From: Rhodobacterales bacterium
GTDB lineage: Bacteria; Pseudomonadota; Alphaproteobacteria; Rhodobacterales; Rhodobacteraceae
Length of the DNA stretch: 9,667 bases
NCBI GenBank assembly: GCA_013298485.1
Contig: JAAFHS010000053.1
Location: forward strand, 1-9,667
Direction: 5' to 3'
Part shown: piece by piece, positions 1 through 5,464 of the stretch
How the letters are laid out: each line of letters begins with the position of its first letter
How positions within the stretch are numbered: the stretch's first letter is position 1
The notes under the pieces: generated by a model
Databases searched by the model: none
Seen by the model: only the letters and a program-made list of their open reading frames with translations
What the model was told of the DNA's origin: nothing
Translations under genes and position numbers: made by a program

Positions 1-1242
1 TTCCTGATTGGCGGATGTGGGGGTTGAATCGATGACCGTGGGGTGGGCTGCGTGCTTGTTCTCGGACATCAGGGCGGCGGTGGTCACCTCGGCGATCATC
101 AGGCCAGAGTTGAGGCCGGGGTTCGGCGTCAGGAACGGGGGCAGATCGAAGCTGAGTGTGGGATCGACCATCAGGGCCACGCGGCGCTGCGCGATGGCGC
201 CGATCTCGCTGATGGCGAGCGCGATCATATCGGCTGCAAAACCAACGGGTTCGGCGTGGAAGTTACCACCGGAAATGATGCCGTCCGACAGCACGAGCGG
301 ATTATCCGTGGCGGCATTCGCCTCGATCTGCAGGGTGGTCGCGGCCATGCGCAGCACATCCATCGCGGCCCCGGTGACCTGTGGCTGGCAGCGGATGCAA
401 TAGGGGTCCTGAACGCGGTTGTCGCCGTCCCGATGGCTTTCGCGGATGGCGGAGCCGTCGAGCAGGGCCCGCATGACGCCCGCAGCCTCAATCTGGCCTG
501 CGTGACCACGCAGGGCGTGAATTTCGGGATGCAGGGGGGCGGTGGAACCCATGATCGCATCGGTGGACATGGCGGAGGTGACAAGGGCACTGCAGGCGGC
601 GCGCCAGGCATCAAACAGGCCGGCAAGGGCGAAAGCCGTGCTGAACTGCGTGCCGTTGATGAGGGCGAGGCCTTCCTTGGGGCCGAGGATCAGGGGGGCG
701 AGGCCTGCATTCTGGAGTGCGGTGGCGGCGGGCAGGGTCTGACCCGCCACGGTGACCATGCCCACGCCGATCATGGCGGCGGTCATATGGGCGAGGGGGG
801 CGAGATCGCCGGATGCGCCGACGGAGCCTTGGGCGGGGATCACGGGGGTGATGTCATGGGCCAGCATCGCCGCGATCTGCGCCACGACGTCCCAGCGGAC
901 GCCCGATGCCCCGCGCCCGAGGGACAGGAGCTTGAGCGCCATCATCAGGCGGGCGACAGTGCGGGGCATCGGATCGCCGACACCGCAGCAATGCGACAGA
1001 ATGAGGTTTTGTTGAAGGATTGCAGTGTCTTCAGCAGCGATCTTGAGGCTGGCGAGTTTGCCGAAACCGGTGTTCACACCATAGACGGCCTGCCCGCCAG
1101 CGGCGGCGGCGGCGATGCGGGCGGCGGCGGCATCGACGGGCGCGCGGGCGGTGTCGGGCAGGCAGGCGGCATCACCGCTGCGGTACAGGCGTTCAAGCTG
1201 GGCCAGGGTGGTGGCCCCGGGGATCAGGGTTTCAAGGGGCAA
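1..1242 (-). CDS. hutH: Histidine ammonia-lyase (histidase), 3' end cut by window edge
   Basis: Deaminates L-histidine to trans-urocanate and ammonia, the first step of histidine breakdown in the cytoplasm. The reverse-strand frame gives 414 codons of a family usually near 510 residues, so about 100 C-terminal residues are missing at the left edge. The self-forming MIO cofactor triad Ala143-Ser144-Gly145 lies in GSVGASGDLAPLA. YGVNTGFG begins at catalytic Tyr54, followed by LINGTQ and DPYCIRCQPQVTG; the visible part ends on the Glu of the NQE(DHVSM) active-site motif. I start it at TTG 1242 because a GGAGG lies 5 nt upstream and this numbering puts the MIO Ser within one residue of Ser143 in the Pseudomonas putida enzyme. 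It overlaps the end of hutI by 11 nt, indicating translational coupling in one operon. All motifs seen look intact. Identity is very secure; the exact start is likely. Confidence 0.96.
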   Translation of the reverse strand, partial: MPLETLIPGATTLAQLERLYRSGDAACLPDTARAPVDAAAARIAAAAAGGQAVYGVNTGFGKLASLKIAAEDTAILQQNLILSHCCGVGDPMPRTVARLMMALKLLSLGRGASGVRWDVVAQIAAMLAHDITPVIPAQGSVGASGDLAPLAHMTAAMIGVGMVTVAGQTLPAATALQNAGLAPLILGPKEGLALINGTQFSTAFALAGLFDAWRAACSALVTSAMSTDAIMGSTAPLHPEIHALRGHAGQIEAAGVMRALLDGSAIRESHRDGDNRVQDPYCIRCQPQVTGAAMDVLRMAATTLQIEANAATDNPLVLSDGIISGGNFHAEPVGFAADMIALAISEIGAIAQRRVALMVDPTLSFDLPPFLTPNPGLNSGLMIAEVTTAALMSENKHAAHPTVIDSTPTSANQE

Positions 1243-2431
1243 GGATGCCTCCGGCAATGCGGGATTTCAGGGGGGGCGCACCGATACGGTAGGCCAGTTC
1301 CGCAGGGTGCGTGGCATCCCACAGGCACAGGTCGGCGCGCAGGCCGGGGGCAATGGTGCCACGGTCGGACAGACCAAGGGCGCGGGCGGCGTGCAGGGTG
1401 GTGCCTTGGAGGGCTTCGAGCGGGGTCATGCGGAACAGGGTGCAGGCCATGTTCATGGCGAGCGGCAGGGATGTCATAGGGGATGAGCCGGGGTTGCAAT
1501 CGGTGGCGACGGCCATGGGGATGCGGGCGGCGCGTAAGGAGTGGATGGGGGGCATTCGGGTTTCGCGCAGGGTGTAGAAGGCACCGGGCAGGATGACAGC
1601 GACGGTTCCGGCGGCGGCCATGGCACTGACGCCTGCGGGCGAGAGGTATTCGAGATGATCGGCGGACAGGGCCTTGTGGCGGGCAGCGAGGGCGGCACCG
1701 CCGAGATCGGACAGTTGTTCGGCGTGCAGTTTGACGGGCAGGCCAAGCTGTGTGGCGGTGGTGAACAGGCGGTCGACCTGGGCGGGGGTGAAGGCAATGC
1801 CTTCGCAAAAGGCATCGACGGCGTCGATCAGGCCTTGGGTATGGGCGGCGTGCAGCGAGGGGATGGCGATCTGATCAATGTAATCATCGGCGCGGCCGGC
1901 GAATTCGGGTGGGATGGCATGGGCGGCAAGATGGGTGGTGGTCACATGGATGGGGCGCTGCGTGCCGATGCGGCGGGCGGCGCGGAGCATCGTCAGTTCG
2001 GTTTCGAGATCAAGGCCATAGCCGGATTTGATCTCAAGCGTGGTGGTGCCGGTGGCGATCATCTGATCGATGCGGGGCAGGGCCTGCGCGATGAGATCAT
2101 CCATCGTGGCGGCACGGGTGGCGCGGACCGTGGAGAGGATACCGCCGCCCGCGCGGGCCACCTGTTCGTAACTGGCCCCGTTCAGGCGCATCTCGAACTC
2201 GCCCGCCCTGTTCCCGGCAAAGACGACATGGGAATGGCAGTCGATCAGGCTGGGCGTCAGCAGGGCGCCTGCACAATCATGGGCGTCAGACCTGCGATAG
2301 GGGGCGGGGATTGCATCGGTGGGGCCGACCCATGCGATGCGGCCCGCATCCATTGCCACGGCGGCATCGGCGATCAGGCCATAGCCGTCGGTCATTGTGG
2401 CGGCGTTCGCGTGGATCAGAACCAAGGCCAT
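1232..2431 (-). CDS. hutI: Imidazolonepropionase
   Basis: Hydrolyses 4-imidazolone-5-propionate to N-formimino-L-glutamate, the third step of histidine breakdown, using a metal centre in an amidohydrolase barrel. With the start used here it is 399 residues, the normal size. Metal ligands His66 and His68 sit in DCHSHVVFAGNRAGEFE, followed by EIKSGYGLD, HVTTTHLAAHAIP, KLHAEQLSD, SADHLEYLS and the late Asp in ATDCNPGSSP. The frame is open to ATG 2476, but that codon lies inside the operator and upstream of the predicted transcript start. ATG 2446 and ATG 2431 are the realistic starts. I favour 2431 (MALVLIHANAATM) because it matches the family N-terminus, although neither has a strong Shine-Dalgarno. 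It heads the minus-strand hutI-hutH unit, divergent from hutF, and is probably repressed by HutC until urocanate accumulates (known behaviour of HutC in other bacteria). Confidence 0.95.
   Translation of the reverse strand: MALVLIHANAATMTDGYGLIADAAVAMDAGRIAWVGPTDAIPAPYRRSDAHDCAGALLTPSLIDCHSHVVFAGNRAGEFEMRLNGASYEQVARAGGGILSTVRATRAATMDDLIAQALPRIDQMIATGTTTLEIKSGYGLDLETELTMLRAARRIGTQRPIHVTTTHLAAHAIPPEFAGRADDYIDQIAIPSLHAAHTQGLIDAVDAFCEGIAFTPAQVDRLFTTATQLGLPVKLHAEQLSDLGGAALAARHKALSADHLEYLSPAGVSAMAAAGTVAVILPGAFYTLRETRMPPIHSLRAARIPMAVATDCNPGSSPMTSLPLAMNMACTLFRMTPLEALQGTTLHAARALGLSDRGTIAPGLRADLCLWDATHPAELAYRIGAPPLKSRIAGGILAP
1248..1252 (-). promoter_or_regulatory. Ribosome binding site of hutH, inside the hutI 3' end
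   Basis: Reverse-strand GGAGG lies 5 nt before TTG 1242, within the last codons of hutI. It is the reason for choosing a TTG start for hutH, since no ATG or GTG is placed as well near the family N-terminus (MPLETLIPGATTLAQ). Confidence 0.7.
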
Positions 2432-2436
2432 GGCAC

Positions 2437-2466
2437 TTGCTTTCATGGGATGCGTCGGATTATTAT
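2437..2466 (+). promoter_or_regulatory. Possible promoter of hutFC
   Basis: TTGCTT (2437-2442), an 18-bp spacer, then TATTAT (2461-2466, five of six consensus bases) would start transcription close to 2473, about 28 nt before the hutF ATG. Its -10 abuts and partly overlaps the HutC-like dyad. The -35 is weak, so this is tentative. Confidence 0.35.
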
Positions 2467-2489
2467 GTCTATACATATTTCGCTGTCAA
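2462..2489 (-). promoter_or_regulatory. Candidate sigma-70-type promoter of hutIH
   Basis: On the minus strand a perfect TTGACA (2489-2484) is followed after 16 bp by CATAAT (2467-2462, five of six consensus bases). Transcription would start near 2455, giving a leader of about 24 nt to the hutI start at 2431. The -10 box and spacer overlap the HutC-like dyad, as expected for direct repression. Assigned by consensus match only. Confidence 0.6.
2464..2477. promoter_or_regulatory. Probable HutC operator in the hutI-hutF divergent region
   Basis: TATGTCTATACATA is a dyad with six-base arms (TATGT[C/A]-type halves), imperfect only at the central pair. It resembles the TGTATA(N)ACA-type sites known for HutC repressors of the GntR/HutC family in other proteobacteria. 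It is the only such site I see in the window. It sits in the 69-bp gap between the hutI and hutF starts, overlaps the candidate promoters of both arms, and hutC is encoded 1.4 kb away. One repressor dimer bound here could shut off both transcripts. Confidence 0.7.
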
Positions 2490-2500
2490 GGGAGGCCGGG

Positions 2501-3844
2501 ATGCAAATTCATGCAAGGACCGCACTGCTGCCGCAGGGCTGGGCCGATGATGTGCGGGTCACGGTGCAGGGCGGCAGGATTGTGCGGGTCGAAACCGGGA
2601 TTGCGGGCGGCGGCGGCATTCTGTGCCCGGCCCCGGTGAACCTGCATTCGCACACGTTTCAGCGGGCGATGGCGGGGCTGACGGAGCATCGGACCGCAGG
2701 GCAGGACAGCTTTTGGACATGGCGCAGCCTGATGTACGGGTTTCTGGAGCGCCTTTCGCCGGATGACGTGCAGGCGATTGCAGCACAGGTCTTCATGGAA
2801 ATGGCCGAGGCGGGCCATGCGGGGGTGTGCGAGTTTCACTATCTGCATCATGGGCCGGGCGGGCGGCGCTATGACAATCCGGCGGAAATGGCCGTGCGGA
2901 TTGCGGCGGCGGCGGATCAGGTGGGGTTGGGCCTGACGCTGCTGCCGGTGTTCTATGAGCGGGGGGGATGCGACGGGCGCGCGCTTGCGGGCGGGCAGAT
3001 GCGGTTCGGCAATGATCTGGATGCCTTTGCGGACCTGTGGCAGGCAAGCGGCGATGCGCTGGCGGGGATGCCCGGAGATACGGTTCTGGGGGTGGCCCCG
3101 CATTCCTTGCGTGCGGTCAGCCCCGAGGGCCTTGGTGCGGTGGCAGGGCTGGCCCCGCAGGCGCCGCTGCATCTGCATCTGGCCGAACAGGTCGCCGAGG
3201 TGGATGAGGTTCTGGCCCATACCGGGGCGCGGCCGGTGGAATGGCTGCTGGCCCATGCGGATGTGGATGCGCGCTGGTGTGCTGTTCATGCGACGCAGAT
3301 GCAGCCGGATGAGACGCGCGCGCTGGCCCTGACGGGGGCGGTGGCGGGATTGTGCCCGATCACCGAGGCCAATCTGGGCGATGGCATCTTTGACGCGATG
3401 GGCTGGCAGGCGGCGGGCGGGGCCTATGGCGTGGGATCAGACAGCAATGTGCGGGTATCGCTGAGCGAAGAGTTGCGGCTGCTGGAATATGCGCAGCGCC
3501 TTTCGCACCGGGGACGGGCGATGCTGGCGGGACCGGACAAATCCACGGGGCGAACGTTGTTTGATGCGGCCTGTGCGGGGGGCGCGCAGGCGGCAGGGCG
3601 GCAGGCGGGGGCGATCCGGGTGGGGGATTGGGCGGATCTGCTGCGCCTGCGTGATGACGGTGATCTGGCGGCGCGCCGGGGCGATGCCATTCTCGACACG
3701 CTGATCTTTGCGGGCGATGACCGGATGGTCTGCGATGTCTGGTCGGCGGGGCGGCCGATTGTGACCCAGGGGCGGCATCCGCAGCGCGAGGTCATCGGGG
3801 CGCAGTTCCGCAAGGTCATGGCGCAGTTGGGGGATGCGATTTGA
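2501..3844 (+). CDS. hutF: Formimidoylglutamate deiminase
   Basis: Converts N-formimino-L-glutamate to N-formyl-L-glutamate and ammonia with a metal-dependent amidohydrolase fold. Its presence marks the five-step pathway in which HutG then releases formate and glutamate. The 447 residues match the family (about 450). Metal ligands His49 and His51 lie in PVNLHSHTFQRAMAGLTE, then CEFHYLHH, HLHLAEQ at 224-230, and the catalytic Asp314 in GSDSNV. The frame is open far upstream, but ATG 2501 has GGAGG 5 nt before it (2491-2495) and gives the family N-terminus, so the upstream extension is not real. It is the first gene of the plus-strand unit; its stop overlaps the hutC start by 4 nt. Likely controlled by the operator at 2464-2477. 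The motifs separate it from guanine deaminase and chlorohydrolase relatives. Confidence 0.95.
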   Translation: MQIHARTALLPQGWADDVRVTVQGGRIVRVETGIAGGGGILCPAPVNLHSHTFQRAMAGLTEHRTAGQDSFWTWRSLMYGFLERLSPDDVQAIAAQVFMEMAEAGHAGVCEFHYLHHGPGGRRYDNPAEMAVRIAAAADQVGLGLTLLPVFYERGGCDGRALAGGQMRFGNDLDAFADLWQASGDALAGMPGDTVLGVAPHSLRAVSPEGLGAVAGLAPQAPLHLHLAEQVAEVDEVLAHTGARPVEWLLAHADVDARWCAVHATQMQPDETRALALTGAVAGLCPITEANLGDGIFDAMGWQAAGGAYGVGSDSNVRVSLSEELRLLEYAQRLSHRGRAMLAGPDKSTGRTLFDAACAGGAQAAGRQAGAIRVGDWADLLRLRDDGDLAARRGDAILDTLIFAGDDRMVCDVWSAGRPIVTQGRHPQREVIGAQFRKVMAQLGDAI

Positions 3845-4518
3845 GTGGATGGGAGGATATCCGCGCCGAAGTGTTGCGCCGTATCCGCATGCGGGTCTGG
3901 CCCCTGGGTGCGGCTATTCCGGGGGAGGAGGAGCTTGCAGTCGAATTCGGCTGCGCGCGGGCGACGGTGAACCGGGCCTTGCGCGATCTTGCGTCTAAAG
4001 GCGTGCTGGAACGGCGCAGGAAGGCGGGCACGCGGGTGGTGGCCATCCCCGTGCGCAAGGCGACGCTGGATATTCCGGTGATCCGCCAGCAGGTGGAGGC
4101 TTTGGGGCGCAGGCACAGCCACCGCGTGCTGGTGCAGGATATGCGGCAGCCCCCCGGGGCGATCAGAGATCAGACCGGCCTGTCAGAGAGGCTGCTCTAT
4201 CTGGAAACGCTGCATCTGGCGGACGGCAGGCCTTTTGTCTTCGAGATGCGGTGGCTGAACCCCGCGGTACTGCCACCGCTGCCGGATTTTGCAGAGATCA
4301 GTGCGAATGAATGGCTGGTGACATCAGTGACCTATGCGACGGGTGAGATCGCCTTTGCCGCCGAAGGTGCGGGCACCGCCGAGGCCGCGGCCATGGGCGT
4401 GGCGATGGGGGTTGCGCTGTTTGTCACCGAACGCGTGACGCGGGATGCCGAAGGGGTGGCGATTACGCACGTTCGTCTGGCGCATGCTCCGGGATATCGG
4501 CTTCGGACGGTGATGTAG
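3841..4518 (+). CDS. hutC: GntR-family histidine utilisation repressor HutC
   Basis: Transcriptional repressor of the hut genes; in characterised relatives urocanate is the inducer. The 225-residue protein has an N-terminal winged helix (about residues 4-70, with ELAVEFGCARATVNRALRDL as the recognition region and the typical wing KAGTRVV) and a C-terminal UTRA ligand-binding domain (about 88-220) ending in the family-like HAPGYRLRT. It begins at TTG 3841, sharing TTGA with the hutF stop; a GGGGGA lies about 6 nt upstream, so translation is probably coupled to hutF. The start fits the family N-terminus (MSGWEDIRAEVLRRI). Being co-transcribed with hutF behind a HutC-like site, it probably represses itself. 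Its last 56 bp are overlapped on the other strand by the LysR gene, leaving no room for a separate terminator. Confidence 0.93.
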   Translation: MSGWEDIRAEVLRRIRMRVWPLGAAIPGEEELAVEFGCARATVNRALRDLASKGVLERRRKAGTRVVAIPVRKATLDIPVIRQQVEALGRRHSHRVLVQDMRQPPGAIRDQTGLSERLLYLETLHLADGRPFVFEMRWLNPAVLPPLPDFAEISANEWLVTSVTYATGEIAFAAEGAGTAEAAAMGVAMGVALFVTERVTRDAEGVAITHVRLAHAPGYRLRTVM

Positions 4519-5362
4519 ACCGCCTGCTGAACACGCGACCGGCCATGCGGGTCAGGCGGCGGTGCGTCTTGGAGATGCGGTTGCGCAGATGCATGGCGGC
4601 ATAGACCGGCTGGGTCAGAACGGGCGCATCGGTGACGGCGTGAAAGCGCCCCGTCGCCTCCAGCCGCTGGGCCGCATCTGACAGCACATAGGCCGATCCG
4701 CCCATGGCCAGCAGCAGGGATTCTGCCGTCGCACTTTGCCCAACCGATAGCAGCGTCTGCCCCATTTCGGGCAAAAGCTGGCGGTGCGCAGTGGCGAAGG
4801 CATCGGCATAATGGGTCAGGATATAGCGATCCACAGTCAGGTCTGTGCGCGTGGTGACGTCAGAGCTGACCATGCGGTAGCTGACCTCGCCGATCGTGAC
4901 AAAATGCAGATCAGGATGGGGCTTGGGCGAAAACAGCAGCGCGAAATCCAGCACGCCCGACAGCGTGTCGGCGCACATCTGATTGGAATAATCGGGCTCG
5001 ATGTAAAACGCGGCCCAGGGCAGGCCTTTGCGGAAATCGGCGACCAGCTCGCCGATCTGTGCGGCAGCGAGATCGTTCTGGATGCCAAGGCGGATCGTGG
5101 TGCGGTCGGATGTCTGCACCTGCCGGATGGTTTCGCGCCATTCGTGGCGCAGGGTCCGGGCATGGGGTTCAAACCGCTGGCCCTCCGGCGACAATTCGGT
5201 GCCTGCGCGGCTGCGGTTGAACAGCCGTGCGCCGACCGCTGCCTCAAGCGCCAGCACGCGACCCGAGACGGATGATTGCGTGATCCCCAGCCGTTCCGCC
5301 GTGCGGTTGAAGCTGCGCGTTTCGGCAAGGTCAAGGAAGGTGTCGATGAGTTCGATCTGCAT
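4463..5362 (-). CDS. LysR-type transcriptional regulator
   Basis: A 299-residue LysR-family regulator. The N-terminal winged helix-turn-helix (residues 2-60) reads FLDLAETRSFNRTAERLGI and continues TQSSVSGRVLALEAAVGARL, a standard LysR signature. The remainder is the periplasmic-binding-protein-like effector domain (about 87-285). I start it at ATG 5362, with AGGGGG about 5 nt upstream; the frame is open for another 82 codons upstream, but these would run through the intergenic region into the divergent flavoprotein gene and do not look like LysR. The short C-terminal tail (RRSTSPSEADIPEHAPDERA) is written across the 3' end of hutC on the opposite strand. Its divergent placement makes the two flavoprotein genes its most likely targets, a typical LysR layout. 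The effector is unknown and I do not recognise a named subfamily. Confidence 0.92.
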   Translation of the reverse strand: MQIELIDTFLDLAETRSFNRTAERLGITQSSVSGRVLALEAAVGARLFNRSRAGTELSPEGQRFEPHARTLRHEWRETIRQVQTSDRTTIRLGIQNDLAAAQIGELVADFRKGLPWAAFYIEPDYSNQMCADTLSGVLDFALLFSPKPHPDLHFVTIGEVSYRMVSSDVTTRTDLTVDRYILTHYADAFATAHRQLLPEMGQTLLSVGQSATAESLLLAMGGSAYVLSDAAQRLEATGRFHAVTDAPVLTQPVYAAMHLRNRISKTHRRLTRMAGRVFSRRSTSPSEADIPEHAPDERA

Positions 5363-5372
5363 GGTGGCCCCC

Positions 5373-5387
5373 TTATCGTTTTTTCCG
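5373..5387. promoter_or_regulatory. LysR-type binding box (T-N11-A palindrome)
   Basis: ATCG-N7-CGAT is a 15-bp palindrome with the T-N11-A spacing that defines LysR boxes. It lies 11 bp before the lysR start and about 78 bp before the flavoprotein ATG. That position suits autorepression of lysR and activation of the divergent gene. The assignment is by pattern and location only. Confidence 0.55.
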
Positions 5388-5412
5388 ATTAATAGGATGC
5401 GCGTTGTGGAAT

Positions 5413-5437
5413 TGAAAGCATTTTCATGCCGGGGCAT
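5413..5437. repeat. Two abutting short inverted repeats in the lysR/flavoprotein intergenic region
   Basis: TGAAA-GCAT-TTTCA (5413-5426) and ATGCC-GG-GGCAT (5426-5437) are both perfect dyads that share one base. They lie between the LysR box and the flavoprotein start. They could be further regulator contacts or a hairpin in the 5' leader. A weak TTGAAA (5412-5417) with a poor -10 (CATCTT, 5435-5440) overlaps them, so the flavoprotein promoter may be here. Confidence 0.4.
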
Positions 5438-5464
5438 CTTGGCCGCGCAACGGGAGACGGCTGA

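Noticed and set aside
43..1479. Long open plus-strand frame (478 codons) opposite hutH and hutI
   Set aside because: It is antisense to a frame with intact histidase motifs, is Gly/Ala/Asp/His-rich without any recognisable domain, and ends inside hutI. Long antisense open frames are expected in high-G+C DNA.
2432..2476. Longer HutI starting at ATG 2476
   Set aside because: The ATG lies within the predicted operator and upstream of the predicted transcription start, and the added residues do not resemble the family N-terminus.
1541..2500. Upstream extension of the hutF frame back to 1541
   Set aside because: The extension is antisense to hutI and crosses the operator region. ATG 2501 has a proper GGAGG and matches the family N-terminus.
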